Notes: a model not told the origin generated them from the letters alone. 64,000 bases of DNA from Porticoccaceae bacterium (GCA_023228865.1 JALOAH010000002.1:1-64000), one strand, 5' to 3'. Positions 36,144 to 46,183 are shown, counted from the first letter of the stretch. Program-made: numbers and translations.

Positions 36144-36782
36144 TCAGGGCGCCAGCCGGGAAATACTCCACTGGCCGCCTTCCCCCAAAAGATACTGAAA
36201 GCGGTCATGGAGACGATTCTCTCCCCCCTGCCAGAATTCAAATTCTCTAGGCGCCACCCTGAAACCGCCCCAGAAATCCGGCAGCGGCACCGCACCCTGG
36301 CGGAATTTTTCGCGCATCTGCATAAACTGGGCTTCCAGAGCCTGCCGTGAGGAAATTCGCGAACTCTGTTTTGAAGCCCAGGCCGCCAGCTGGCTGTCCC
36401 TGGGGCGGGAAACAAAATAGTTGAGCACTTCCGCCGTCGAAATGCGTTCGGCGGTTCCGGCGACGATCACCTGCCTGTCCATGGGCAACCACGGAAAATG
36501 GAGGCAGACATTGGGGTTTTGCTTGATATGGGCAACCTTTCTGCTGCCCAAATTGGTGTAAAAAACAAAGCCGCGCTCATCAACCCCCTTGAGCAGAACA
36601 ATACGTTGCCAGGGTCTGCCCTTGTCGTCGACAGTGGCAACGCTCATGGCGGTGGGATCGGTCATATCGGAGTTTAGCGCCTGATCCAGCCACCGCTGAA
36701 ACTGTGCAAAGGGTGAATCGTTGAGGGACGCTCTGGTCAGGCGACCATAGCGGTACTCGCGGCGGTGTTGTTCCAGGCTCAT
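36144..36782 (-). CDS. pdxH: Pyridoxamine 5'-phosphate oxidase
   Basis: A 212-residue FMN enzyme that makes pyridoxal phosphate from PNP or PMP. The FMN-binding [18 protein letters not shown] and [11 protein letters not shown] segments and the C-terminal [27 protein letters not shown] region, ended by ISRLAP, are all present. The length is that of a complete PdxH. Confidence 0.95.
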   Translation of the reverse strand: MSLEQHRREYRYGRLTRASLNDSPFAQFQRWLDQALNSDMTDPTAMSVATVDDKGRPWQRIVLLKGVDERGFVFYTNLGSRKVAHIKQNPNVCLHFPWLPMDRQVIVAGTAERISTAEVLNYFVSRPRDSQLAAWASKQSSRISSRQALEAQFMQMREKFRQGAVPLPDFWGGFRVAPREFEFWQGGENRLHDRFQYLLGEGGQWSISRLAP

Positions 36783-36859
36783 GGGGCAGTCCTCTTCAAG
36801 ATGATCGCTATGATAGCCTTTTTTCTCACGGCCGGGCGGTGCGGCTGCAACCAGGGGTA

Positions 36860-36887
36860 TTCATTCTAAACGCCCCGTTAGTACAAT
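36860..36887 (+). promoter_or_regulatory. Candidate promoter of the TonB receptor cassette
   Basis: TTCATT (36860-36865), a 16-bp spacer and TACAAT (36882-36887) lie 37 bp before the receptor start. Confidence 0.35.
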
Positions 36888-36923
36888 GACCAAACATCAA
36901 AGCAACACCTCCATGGATAGAAA

Positions 36924-39050
36924 ATGGCCAAATTGACCGGGTATGGTTTTTATTGCCGCAGCCTGTTATTGACTCTGCCCGCCAGTGTTGCCCTCGGCGA
37001 CCCCAGCTTTACCGAGCGCGACTTGCTGGCTGATATTCCTGTGGTGAGTGCGGCATCACGGTTTGAGCAGCGCCTCGACCGGTCTCCCGCCAGCGTCACC
37101 ATTATTGACCGGGAATTGATCGAACTCTCCGGCGCCCAAACCTTTGTCGACCTGTTCAGGCTGGTGCCCGGTTTTCAGTCCTACCAGGTTTCCGGCAACC
37201 GTTACGGCATCAGTTATCACGGCATCGGCAGGGAATTTCCCAACCAGATTGAGGTTATGGTGGACGGCCGCTCTGTTTATGAAGCCATTTTTTCCTCAGT
37301 CAGCTGGGGCACTCTGGGAGTAGAGCTCAACGATATCGATCATATCGAGGTGGTTCGCGGTTCCAATGCGGCGGCTCAGGGTTCCAATGCCTTTCTAGGT
37401 TCGATCAATATCGTCACCCGCAAGCCCGTCCAGGACAGCGGTTTGGCACTAGGCACCACCCTCGGGGACTGGCAAACCCGCAAGGGATGGCTGAGGTACA
37501 ACGATTCACTGGGAGCGCTGGACTACAGAATCAGTCTCGGCTACGACACCAATGAAGGTTTTCCCGCCGTAGCCGACGGCGAACTCAAAGACGGTCGCGA
37601 GCTGTCCCACGGCGATTTCAGCGCCACCTATACGCCATCCCTGATCGATACCCTGGAATTTTCCGCCGGCTACGCCCACGATCAGACGGGCTGGGGCGAC
37701 GCCGATCACCCCGGCGAATTTCTCGACGCCCACGCCTTCAGTCACTTTCAGTCCCTGATGTGGAAACGTAGCGCCGACAGCGCCAATGATTACGAGCTGC
37801 ACCTATACCACAACCGTTTCAAAATCGTCAATCAGGAGCTTTTTGGCTATTTTTCCGACTTTCTCGGTATAGACCGGGCAACTGCGGATTTTCTCACCGC
37901 CCTCAAGCCAACCCCGGCGCCGCTTGTCGATCAGGTGGCCGCCGAAATCGGCGTAGATGGCACCACAGCGCAACTGCTGATCAATGAACTCAACACCCAG
38001 GTGTACAGGGGCTTTGGCCGCATGTTCTCGGAGCGTTACGACGCCCAGTTTCAGCATACTTTCAGAGTGTCGAAAACTCTGCGGGGAACCTGGGGAATCG
38101 GTTTTCGCAACGAAAGCCTGGACGCCTTTCATCCCCAGTCCGTGGATATCGACGAGGATACCCTGATTTCGCGCTTTTTTGCCCACGGCGAATGGCAGGC
38201 ATCGCAACAGTTAACCCTTAATGCCGGCACCATGGTTGAAGACACGCGCCAGGAGGTTCTGGTGTCGCCGCGCCTGTCTGCCAATTATCAGTTTCTGCCA
38301 AATCAAACCCTGAGGTTGGCCTATGTGCGCGGCAATCGCGCGCCTTCCCTGCTGGAGGCCAATGAGCGCCTCGACAACCATGTCGGCAACCTGGTTGTTG
38401 ACGTTATCCGCCAATCCGACCCCTATATTCAGGAAGAAAAGCTCGACACCTTTGAACTGGGCTACCTGGTGCAGCTCAATGACCCGGCGGTGACTATGGA
38501 TGTGCGCATTTTCCGGGAAAATCTCTCAGACACCATTGACGATGAATACGCCTACAACAGTCCGCAAGACGCCAGATTTGGCGATTTGCTTTACAAAAAA
38601 ATGACCAATCGAGGCTCTTGGAATATGGTCGGCGCCGAATTTCAACTCAACTATCGCCCCACGGCAAACTCTCTGATTCGCATCCACTACGCCAATCTTG
38701 ACCTCGACACCACCGCCAGTATTAATCTCGACACAGGCCTTGTGGAGGGCACCAAAGGCAATCGCATGGCAACCCATTCCGGCGGTTTACTGATGGCTCA
38801 CCGCTTCAAAAATGCCTGGACACTCTCGACAACGGCCTATCACCAGACGGAGGTGAAATGGGAAGACGGCGATACCATCGACAACTTTACCCGCGTGGAT
38901 GCCCAGCTTATGTATGATTTTCAGTGGGGTAAAAACCGTGGAAATATTCGCTTTATCGTCCAGAATGTAGGTAGCACCTACGCTGAGTTCAACGACAACA
39001 ACCATTTTGAAACCCGGTATTTTGTCAGTGCGCAACTGGAGTTTCCATAG
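36924..39050 (+). CDS. TonB-dependent outer-membrane receptor
   Basis: A 708-residue receptor: signal peptide (to about residue 25), a TonB-box-like IPVVSAAS near 37, a plug domain to about 170 (PASVTIIDRELIELSGAQTF, then IEVVRGSNAAAQGSNAFLGS) and a 22-strand barrel ending in FVSAQLEFP with the terminal aromatic/hydrophobic signature. The ligand is not deducible. It is followed by a binding protein and a hybrid kinase in the same direction, with no ABC permease or ATPase, a layout that suggests a signalling rather than an uptake role. Confidence 0.92.
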   Translation: MAKLTGYGFYCRSLLLTLPASVALGDPSFTERDLLADIPVVSAASRFEQRLDRSPASVTIIDRELIELSGAQTFVDLFRLVPGFQSYQVSGNRYGISYHGIGREFPNQIEVMVDGRSVYEAIFSSVSWGTLGVELNDIDHIEVVRGSNAAAQGSNAFLGSINIVTRKPVQDSGLALGTTLGDWQTRKGWLRYNDSLGALDYRISLGYDTNEGFPAVADGELKDGRELSHGDFSATYTPSLIDTLEFSAGYAHDQTGWGDADHPGEFLDAHAFSHFQSLMWKRSADSANDYELHLYHNRFKIVNQELFGYFSDFLGIDRATADFLTALKPTPAPLVDQVAAEIGVDGTTAQLLINELNTQVYRGFGRMFSERYDAQFQHTFRVSKTLRGTWGIGFRNESLDAFHPQSVDIDEDTLISRFFAHGEWQASQQLTLNAGTMVEDTRQEVLVSPRLSANYQFLPNQTLRLAYVRGNRAPSLLEANERLDNHVGNLVVDVIRQSDPYIQEEKLDTFELGYLVQLNDPAVTMDVRIFRENLSDTIDDEYAYNSPQDARFGDLLYKKMTNRGSWNMVGAEFQLNYRPTANSLIRIHYANLDLDTTASINLDTGLVEGTKGNRMATHSGGLLMAHRFKNAWTLSTTAYHQTEVKWEDGDTIDNFTRVDAQLMYDFQWGKNRGNIRFIVQNVGSTYAEFNDNNHFETRYFVSAQLEFP

Positions 39051-39082
39051 GGTTCGTCAGGGAAAGCGAACTGGACATAAGG

Positions 39083-40084
39083 ATGTCAATACAGCGGTCC
39101 GGCAATCGCCGCAATGGCCTCAGCAACCCCACCAGGACTGAGGCGATCGGCTCTATCCAGCGCGGGCTAAGCTTTGCGCTGCTTTTTGTCGCGCTTGTTT
39201 TCAGTCCCCACAGCAGCGCCGAGACGGTGCATCTGGTGGTCTCTGACCCCAGCCATTATTACAGGGAAGTGGCGGAGGCCATCGCCCACCACCTTCGCAA
39301 CCAGCACCCCCATGTCAATCTGACCCGCCTTGCCGCTGATAACCCGCCAGCCCTCGACATAGGGCGCGAGGATTTGCTTGTCAGTATTGGCACTCGCGCA
39401 GCCGAGGCTGTCATCGCTGACTATGGCGACAATCCACACCTCAGCCTTTTTATCACCCGCAGCGCCTGGAACAGAATCCGCGACGGGGCAAACAGCACCG
39501 CCTCGAGAGCGGTGATTTTTATCGATCAGCCCCTCAACAGAAGCCTGGCTCTCGCCGAGATTTTCACGGGAAAACAGCGCTTTTCCGCTGTGCTCGGGCC
39601 TGTATCCGCCGCCAGAAAAGCGGAATTACTGAGCGCCGCCGACGCTGCGGGCATTGCCCTGCGCTATGACCTGATCGCCACAACCAGCAACCCGCTGAAA
39701 GTACTTTCGCCCCTCTTTGATGACAGTGACGCCTTTATTGCCATACCCGATCAGGGCGCCATAAATCGCAATACCGCGCGCTGGGCTCTTCACCTCGGTT
39801 TCAAGAAAAAAATTCCGGTTATCGGTTTTTCCCGCGCCTATACCGAAGCCGGTGCTGCCGCCTCCATTTATACTGCTCCCGGCGATATTGCCCGGCAGGG
39901 CATTGATTGGCTAGAGACGTATCTGGCAAATTCGAACGCGGCTATCTGGCAGCCTTATTCCCCCAGGTATTTTAGCGTGGCGGTAAACACCTCCGTCGCC
40001 AGTGTGCTGGGGCTTTTTGTCGACGATGAAGCGGAAATCCGCGAGCGCGTGCAACAACGTCTTGAAGGTGGGACGCTACCATGA
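39083..40084 (+). CDS. ABC-type substrate-binding protein (TrpX-like family)
   Basis: A 333-residue periplasmic protein with a signal region ending near residue 45 (SFALLFVALVFSPHSSAET). The rest is the two-lobe fold of the ABC_sub_bind/TrpX group (LLVSIGTRAAEAVIADYGDNP, then AVLGPVSAARKAELLSAADAAG). No transporter gene is nearby. Its stop overlaps the kinase start by four bases (ATGA), so the protein may present a ligand to the sensor domain of that kinase. Confidence 0.82.
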   Translation: MSIQRSGNRRNGLSNPTRTEAIGSIQRGLSFALLFVALVFSPHSSAETVHLVVSDPSHYYREVAEAIAHHLRNQHPHVNLTRLAADNPPALDIGREDLLVSIGTRAAEAVIADYGDNPHLSLFITRSAWNRIRDGANSTASRAVIFIDQPLNRSLALAEIFTGKQRFSAVLGPVSAARKAELLSAADAAGIALRYDLIATTSNPLKVLSPLFDDSDAFIAIPDQGAINRNTARWALHLGFKKKIPVIGFSRAYTEAGAAASIYTAPGDIARQGIDWLETYLANSNAAIWQPYSPRYFSVAVNTSVASVLGLFVDDEAEIRERVQQRLEGGTLP

Positions 40085-42759
40085 AAAAACTGATGCAACG
40101 GTTTTCCTCTCGAATCAACAATAAGCTGATTTTGCTCAGTGTGATTCCCGTTGCCGTTGTTACCGCCATCATTACCTGGCACACCATTGACACCAGGCGC
40201 ACAGAAATTCGTCAGTACCAGCTCGCCAGCGCCGACCAGCTGGCAAAAAATCTTGCCAACATCTCCGACTTTGCCCTTTACTCAGGTCGTGAGGAACTTC
40301 TGGAACCCCTCGCCAACTCCGCCAGCAAACACTCCTCGATTGCCGGTATTTTTTTCCTCGACGCGGCCAGAAATCCCCTGCTGCCAAGCCAGCTGCCAAA
40401 CAACCTGAGTCTGGCAATGCTGAAAACGGGAGACTACAGCCATCTCGACGACAGTTTCTTTGTGGTCGAATACCCCGTCTATATGGCCGAGGTGACCATC
40501 AATGACTATGAGGATTTCAGTGAAAAAAACCATAACAATGCCCTGCTGGGCTGGGTAGTCGTTGCCGCAGACAACAGGGACGCCCTGGCAAAATCCCGGG
40601 AAATCCTGATTACCCACCTACTGATCAGTTTTTCGGTTTTGTTGGGCGCCATACTGCTTACCTACATGCTCAGTAATAAAGTGGTTTCTCCCATCAGGGC
40701 GATGACCGCTGTGGTCAGGGAGCTGGAGCGGGGCAATCTGGAAGCGCGCATTTTACCCACCACGGGGGATGAGCTGGCGATTCTTGCCAACGGCATCAAC
40801 CATCTCGCCAAGACCGTTGCCGACGGTCGCGGCAGCCTGGAAAACAAGGTGACCCTGGCAACCCAAAAACTGACGGCGACCCTGGAAGATCTCAAGCGCA
40901 AAAACCATGAACTCGAAACCGCCCGCAAGGAAGCGGAAGCTGCCAGCATCGCCAAAGGGGATTTCCTTGCCCAAATGAGCCACGAGCTGCGCACGCCGAT
41001 CACAGCGATTCAGGGTTTTGTAAAGCTGTTGGGGGCTTCTGATTTGAAAGCCTCGGAAGTGCGCTATTGCCATATTATTCAGCAGGCATCGGCGCAGCTG
41101 CTGCAGCTGATCGACGACATTCTCGATATTACCCGCCTGCAATCCAACGCCATTACCATCGACAAAACCCCCTTTAATCTCGCCGACTGTATCGAGGCTC
41201 CGGTTTCTCTGATGGCGCCCACCGCCCACGGCAAAGGCCTCGAGCTCATTCTCGACATTGCCCCCAATGTTCCCTATCACCTTGTTGGCGACAGCCTGCG
41301 CATTCGCCAGATCGTTTACAACCTGGTCTCCAACGCCATCAAATTTACCCCTTCCGGCCACGTCATCCTCAAGGTGAGAGCCCGCCGTGGAGAAGCCAAC
41401 AATCTCAATCTGTTTATTCAAGTCATAGATACAGGGATCGGCATCCCGGATCAGCAACACTCAAAACTGTTCGCTTCCTTTAGCCAGGCAGACACCTCGA
41501 TTTCGCGCCGCTTTGGCGGCTCCGGCCTCGGCCTGTCCATCGTCAAACGCCTGGTGGAATTGATGGATGGCCATATTGGCCTTGAAAGCACGGCGGGCAA
41601 GGGAACCCTATTTACCCTGGCTCTGCCCTTGAGCATCTACGGCAATATGGATACTGAATCGCCGCCAATGCACAAATGCGCCCTGCTGTTTGATACCCAC
41701 CCCCAAAGTCGCCAGGCCCTGGAAAATCGCCTGGGCCGCTATGTGGAGGTGATCAATTCCTGCGAAAACTTTGCCGACCTCGAAATCAATGGCATCCACC
41801 CACCGCCGGACATCATCATTTACTGCCCCCAGGTTGGCCTTGATGCCGAGCAAATGTCTGATGCCGTCGCCAGATTGCGGCCGCTGAGCAAGAACTGCCA
41901 TATCGCGGTTTTTACTCCCACCACGGACGCCTACAAAAGCCTTCCCGGTTATCTCCTCGACACCTTCCAGCCCATCAGTTTTGTGGATAAGCCACCGATG
42001 TCCACAGAGTTGGCCAAGCTCTTCAACCGCCACAAACCTGTTGCCGAGGAAATGGAGCAAACCGACAAGAACTGGCTCGATGCGCGAATTCTCGCCGCCG
42101 AGGACAACGAATTCACCCGCATCTTATTGACCACGTTTTTCGAAGGCAGCGGCTGCGACCTGCGCCTGGTCAGCAACGGCAAAGAAGCCCTGGATGCCTG
42201 CAAGACTGAGAAATTCGACCTCATTCTTCTCGATGTGCATATGCCGGAGATCAACGGCATCATGGCGCTAAAAGCCATTCGCGCCGCGGGCGCCAATTGT
42301 GACACGCCCGTTGTTATGCTCACCGCCGACATTCTTCAACAGGAAGAGAAAACCCTGTTTGAAGCTGGGGCTTCCGATCTGGTGTTTAAACCCTTCGATG
42401 AAGAAAAACTGTTGGCGACTATCGACAAACATCTCAAAACCGGGCTTTCCTCGGCAATGAATCGCAGTACGCGACCAGAGGATGACAATAAACATAAACA
42501 GCTTTTTGTTCAGGAAATTGTGCGGCTGGCGGAACTGGCGCGCAGCGCTCTGGCGAGCCGCGATGGCGATTCACTTAAAGACACTATTCACCAGCTCCTG
42601 GGAATTGCGGGGGTCTATAGAATGACGTACCTGGAAAGGGCGGTTCAGGCTCTACACCAGGCCGTCAAAGCCGGCAATGGCAATAAGACGGTGGCCGCCA
42701 TGGAAACCCTGCTGCTTGAAGTGGACGCCCTGGTCAAGGAGCCAAAGGCGCCGAGTTAA
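40081..42759 (+). CDS. Hybrid sensor histidine kinase, BarA-like architecture
   Basis: An 892-residue membrane kinase. In order: membrane segment about 18-38, periplasmic sensor about 40-175, second segment about 183-203, HAMP about 205-255, coiled coil, HisKA with phospho-His301 in SHELRTP, HATPase about 410-525 (DTGIGIPDQQ, GGSGLGLSIVKRL), a receiver-like domain about 540-660 lacking a clear acceptor Asp, a true receiver with Asp718 in LILLDVHMPE, and an HPt domain with His837 in IHQLLG. The layout resembles BarA/GacS. No response regulator gene is adjacent. It is coupled to the binding-protein gene by an ATGA overlap. Confidence 0.93.
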   Translation: MKKLMQRFSSRINNKLILLSVIPVAVVTAIITWHTIDTRRTEIRQYQLASADQLAKNLANISDFALYSGREELLEPLANSASKHSSIAGIFFLDAARNPLLPSQLPNNLSLAMLKTGDYSHLDDSFFVVEYPVYMAEVTINDYEDFSEKNHNNALLGWVVVAADNRDALAKSREILITHLLISFSVLLGAILLTYMLSNKVVSPIRAMTAVVRELERGNLEARILPTTGDELAILANGINHLAKTVADGRGSLENKVTLATQKLTATLEDLKRKNHELETARKEAEAASIAKGDFLAQMSHELRTPITAIQGFVKLLGASDLKASEVRYCHIIQQASAQLLQLIDDILDITRLQSNAITIDKTPFNLADCIEAPVSLMAPTAHGKGLELILDIAPNVPYHLVGDSLRIRQIVYNLVSNAIKFTPSGHVILKVRARRGEANNLNLFIQVIDTGIGIPDQQHSKLFASFSQADTSISRRFGGSGLGLSIVKRLVELMDGHIGLESTAGKGTLFTLALPLSIYGNMDTESPPMHKCALLFDTHPQSRQALENRLGRYVEVINSCENFADLEINGIHPPPDIIIYCPQVGLDAEQMSDAVARLRPLSKNCHIAVFTPTTDAYKSLPGYLLDTFQPISFVDKPPMSTELAKLFNRHKPVAEEMEQTDKNWLDARILAAEDNEFTRILLTTFFEGSGCDLRLVSNGKEALDACKTEKFDLILLDVHMPEINGIMALKAIRAAGANCDTPVVMLTADILQQEEKTLFEAGASDLVFKPFDEEKLLATIDKHLKTGLSSAMNRSTRPEDDNKHKQLFVQEIVRLAELARSALASRDGDSLKDTIHQLLGIAGVYRMTYLERAVQALHQAVKAGNGNKTVAAMETLLLEVDALVKEPKAPS

Positions 42760-42830
42760 AAGTAAGAGGCAAGTTGCAAGCGCCTAGCGCCAAGTTAAAA
42801 GAGTGATACTTTCAAGCCTTTGATGCCATA

Positions 42831-42862
42831 AAAAACCCCCGGGTTTAAAGGCGGGGGTTTTT
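42831..42862. terminator. Bidirectional intrinsic terminator
   Basis: AAAAACCCCC (42831-42840) pairs with GGGGGTTTTT (42853-42862) around a 12-nt loop. The T-run on each strand serves both the kinase gene and serA, which converge here. Confidence 0.88.
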
Positions 42863-42881
42863 GTGTCGCCGTTAGATTCCG

Positions 42882-44051
42882 TTAGAGCACTCTGACATGA
42901 ATAACACCTTCCGTGGCTCTGATTTTGGCAATCGTCTCCGCAGAGGGTTTTTGCTCGACATCAATAATGTTGTAGGCAACATTCTCGCGGCTCTTGTTCA
43001 CCAGGTCGATCACGTTGTTATTGCTCTCGGAAAGAATCGCGAGCACATTACTGAGAACCTTGGGCACATTGTTGTTGCTGAAGGTCAGGCGATGACCACC
43101 ACTGCGCGCCATGGCGGTGGGGGGGAAGTTGACCGAGTTTTTGATATTGCCGTTTTGGAGAAAATCGATCAGTTGGTCGGCAGCGATAATGGCGCAGTTT
43201 TCCTCCGCCTCGCGGGTGCTGGCGCCTATGTGGGGCGTCAGCAGCACATTGGGCTTGCCAATCAATCCCGGCGCGGGAAAATCTGCGGTATAGCCGCCGA
43301 GATGACCGCTATCCAGAGCCGCAAGCAAAGCGGACGTTTCGACAATTTCCTCGCGGGCGAAGTTGAGCAGCTTGGCACCCTTCTTAAAGGTCGCCAGGGT
43401 CTCCCGGTTTATGAGGTGGCGGGTGGCTTCGATAGCGGGCACATGCAGGGTGATGTAATCGGAGCGCGACAGAAGGGCAGAGAGGCTGTCCATTTTTTCA
43501 ACGCTGCTGTGCAACCGCCACGCGGCTTCCACGGAAATGGCGGGATCGTAACCCATAACGTGCATACCCAGCTCCAGCGCCATGTTGGCAACCATGGAGC
43601 CAATGGCGCCCAGGCCGACAACCCCCAGGGTCTTACCCAGCAATTCAGACCCGGCAAAACGCTTTTTCTCTTTTTCCAGAAGCTTGGACATTTCCGCGCC
43701 GTCGCTCATATGGCCGAGGGTTTCCACGTAGGAAATACCGCCGTAAATATCCCTGGAGCTGAGAAAAAGTGCGGCGGCAATCAGTTCTTTGACCGCATTG
43801 GCGTTGGCGCCCGGCGTATTGAAAACCACGATACCTTTTTTGGTGTAGTCGGCGACGGGAATATTGTTGACACCGGCGCCCGCCCGGCCAATGGCGAGAA
43901 CCGATGAAGGGATGACTTCATCGTGCAATTTCTGGCTGCGCAGAATGATGGCGTCAGGCTGTTCCAGCCCGGGACCGACTTCATAGCTGTCGCGGGGGAA
44001 ACGATTCAGTCCCAGTGGAGAAATGGTATTGTAAGTGCGCACTTTAAACAT
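42882..44051 (-). CDS. serA: D-3-phosphoglycerate dehydrogenase
   Basis: A 389-residue NAD-dependent enzyme, first step of serine synthesis. It contains the Rossmann GKTLGVVGLGAIGSMVANMA, the catalytic-region LLNFAREEIVE (Arg) and PHIGASTREAEENCA (catalytic His), and a C-terminal ACT domain about 315-389, the likely serine site. ATG 44051 has GAAGG upstream. It follows serC on the same strand by 69 bp, so the pathway's first two genes form an operon. Confidence 0.96.
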   Translation of the reverse strand: MFKVRTYNTISPLGLNRFPRDSYEVGPGLEQPDAIILRSQKLHDEVIPSSVLAIGRAGAGVNNIPVADYTKKGIVVFNTPGANANAVKELIAAALFLSSRDIYGGISYVETLGHMSDGAEMSKLLEKEKKRFAGSELLGKTLGVVGLGAIGSMVANMALELGMHVMGYDPAISVEAAWRLHSSVEKMDSLSALLSRSDYITLHVPAIEATRHLINRETLATFKKGAKLLNFAREEIVETSALLAALDSGHLGGYTADFPAPGLIGKPNVLLTPHIGASTREAEENCAIIAADQLIDFLQNGNIKNSVNFPPTAMARSGGHRLTFSNNNVPKVLSNVLAILSESNNNVIDLVNKSRENVAYNIIDVEQKPSAETIAKIRATEGVIHVRVL

Positions 44052-44120
44052 GCTAATTACCTTCAAGTATTGGAATCTGTAAGTGCTATTGGCGATGCAG
44101 GGGCATCGGCTTAAACGCTG

Positions 44121-45233
44121 TTAGCGAACTTCGTTGAACGCCCATTCAATCCAGGGCATCAGCTTTTCAAGGTCGGCGACGTCGATGGTAGCGCCACACC
44201 AGATTCGCAGCCCTGCAGGCGCATCTCTGTAGGCACCGATGTCATAGGCCACCCCCTCCTGATCGAGCAGTTTTACGACCTTTTTAACCTGATCATCCGT
44301 CAGCGCCAGCTTTAGACAGACACTGGTGTTGGAACGAATGGCTTTATCAACGGCAAGAAATTCTATCCAGTCTCGTTGTGCGACAAATGTTTCAATAACC
44401 GCCAGGTTGGCTTCCGAACGGGCAATCGTACCCTTGAGACCACCGATGCTCTTCACCCAGTCGAGGGCGTCCAGGTAGTCGGCAACGCAGAGCATGGAAG
44501 GGGTGTTGATGGTTTCTCCCTTGAAAATGCCCTCAATGAGCTTGCCACCTTTGGTCATGCGAAAGATTTTCGGCATCGGCCAGGGCGGTGTATAGGTCTC
44601 CAAACGCTCGACAGCGCGGGGGCTGAGAATCAGCATGCCGTGGGCGCCTTCACCGCCCAGCACTTTCTGCCAGCTGAAGGTGATAACGTCGAGTTTCTCC
44701 CAGGGCATGGCCATGGCGAACACGGCGGAGGTGGCGTCACAGATGGTCAAACCTTCGCGGTCATCGGCGATCCAGTCTGCGCTTGGCACTTTGACACCGG
44801 AGGTGGTGCCGTTCCAGGTAAAGACCACGTCCGCTGCGGGGTCGGCCACGGACAAATCGGGCAACAAGCCATAATCTGCGCTAAATGATTCGACATTGGC
44901 GAGTTTTAATTGTTTGACAACATCCGACACCCAGCCTTCGCCAAAGGATTCCCAGGCAAACATCTGCACCTTGCGCGGCCCCAGCAGTGACCACAACGCC
45001 ATTTCGACAGCGCCGGTATCCGATGCGGGCACAACACCGACTCGATATCCCTGCGGCAGACCGAGAATCTCCGCAGTTTCACTGCACGCCCGCCCCAAAA
45101 GGGTCTTGCCAATGGCAGAACGGTGGGAGCGCCCCAGACTTTGGGTGTCCAGATCACTGACATCATAACCGGGTCGCTTGCTGCAGGGACCAGAAGAAAA
45201 ATTGGGATTGGCCGGTTTCTGAGTCGGTTTCAT
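44121..45233 (-). CDS. serC: Phosphoserine aminotransferase (type 2)
   Basis: A 370-residue PLP aminotransferase converting 3-phosphohydroxypyruvate to phosphoserine. The N-terminus [18 protein letters not shown] and the PLP lysine in [15 protein letters not shown] are typical of the longer SerC type found in alphaproteobacteria and archaea, not the E. coli type. It is the first gene of a serC-serA unit. The next gene upstream, dsbA, is 117 bp away with a hairpin between. Confidence 0.93.
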   Translation of the reverse strand: MKPTQKPANPNFSSGPCSKRPGYDVSDLDTQSLGRSHRSAIGKTLLGRACSETAEILGLPQGYRVGVVPASDTGAVEMALWSLLGPRKVQMFAWESFGEGWVSDVVKQLKLANVESFSADYGLLPDLSVADPAADVVFTWNGTTSGVKVPSADWIADDREGLTICDATSAVFAMAMPWEKLDVITFSWQKVLGGEGAHGMLILSPRAVERLETYTPPWPMPKIFRMTKGGKLIEGIFKGETINTPSMLCVADYLDALDWVKSIGGLKGTIARSEANLAVIETFVAQRDWIEFLAVDKAIRSNTSVCLKLALTDDQVKKVVKLLDQEGVAYDIGAYRDAPAGLRIWCGATIDVADLEKLMPWIEWAFNEVR

Positions 45234-45324
45234 AATTTACCTTTGTTGGGGATCAACGGAAAAGGGTCGCAATTTTACTGTGCCACAGGGGGCAAATAAA
45301 GCATGAATTAGTGAAGGAAATGCC

Positions 45325-45357
45325 CCCCTGAGCCAGCCCAGGGGACTGGCTCAGGGG
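45325..45357 (-). repeat. Hairpin overlapping the dsbA stop codon
   Basis: CCCCTGAGCCAG (45325-45336) pairs with CTGGCTCAGGGG (45346-45357). The TGA of dsbA is inside the stem. No T-run follows, so if it is a terminator it is atypical. Confidence 0.5.
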
Positions 45358-46085
45358 CCAAATTTATCCTTGCGCACCTTGGCGACAAGAAAGTTCACCA
45401 CCTTGAGCATTCCTTCATGGCCACCGGCCATACCGGCGGTAACCCTGTAGGTGCCATCAACAATCATTTCCGGTGTTCCCTGTACTCGATAGCTGCGCTG
45501 GCGGGCTTCCGCCTGGCGAACAGAGCTGGTAACCCCGAAGGAATTAAACGTGCGCTCAAAATCTTCCTTGGCGACGCCGTTATCCGTAAACAATTTGGCA
45601 ATCTCCTTGTCGTCACGGAGGGGGTTGCGATCCACGTTGAGGGCGCGGAAAGCAGCGGAACCAACCTTGTCGAGCACGCCGAGAATCTTGGCGGTGTAAT
45701 AGATGCGCGCATGTTTTTCCATGATGCCCTGTCTGTCCCACATGGCGGGATTTTTGACAAAGACAACATCGTCGGCCAGATCAGCCGTCCAGACACTGAG
45801 ATGCGCCTCAAAGTCATAGCAGTGGCTACAGCCATACCAAAATACTTCCGTGACTTCGATTTTGGCCTTGTCTACCGTCGGCACCGGCTTGGCGATGCGC
45901 TCGTAATGAACACCTTCCTCGTATTGGCTGGAGGCCAGCGCCGTCAACCCGGACGGTTTGGCGCCCTGGGACACCGCGGGCGCTGCAGCACCCTGAACAG
46001 CCTCAGCCTGAGTCTCCGCCTGTTCACCACAGCCAACCACAACAATGAAAAAGAGAGAAAATAAAAGTTTGTTAATCCTGCTCAT
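45351..46085 (-). CDS. dsbA: Thiol:disulfide interchange protein DsbA, predicted lipoprotein
   Basis: A 244-residue periplasmic oxidase of the thioredoxin fold with an inserted helical domain. The redox site is C86-S-H-C89 (FWYGCSHCYDFE) rather than the usual CPHC. The N-terminal signal ends in a lipobox-like VVGC (Cys19), so membrane anchoring by lipid is predicted. The cis-Pro segment VQGTPEMIVDG is intact. It is followed downstream by serC and lies next to the cytochrome c4 gene, as in Pseudomonas. Confidence 0.93.
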   Translation of the reverse strand: MSRINKLLFSLFFIVVVGCGEQAETQAEAVQGAAAPAVSQGAKPSGLTALASSQYEEGVHYERIAKPVPTVDKAKIEVTEVFWYGCSHCYDFEAHLSVWTADLADDVVFVKNPAMWDRQGIMEKHARIYYTAKILGVLDKVGSAAFRALNVDRNPLRDDKEIAKLFTDNGVAKEDFERTFNSFGVTSSVRQAEARQRSYRVQGTPEMIVDGTYRVTAGMAGGHEGMLKVVNFLVAKVRKDKFGP

Positions 46086-46142
46086 GGTTTCAACATCCTT
46101 CCTCGCTTAAAAATTTGTCTGACATCAGATCCGCCAACGACG

Positions 46143-46166
46143 AAAAAGGCGGCCTGAGCCGCCTTT
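46143..46166 (-). terminator. Intrinsic terminator of the cytochrome c4 gene
   Basis: AAAGGCGGC (46145-46153) pairs with GCCGCCTTT (46158-46166) around a four-base loop, with five T following on the minus strand, 17 bp after the stop. Confidence 0.85.
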
Positions 46167-46183
46167 AGGTTTTTCTCCAGCGC

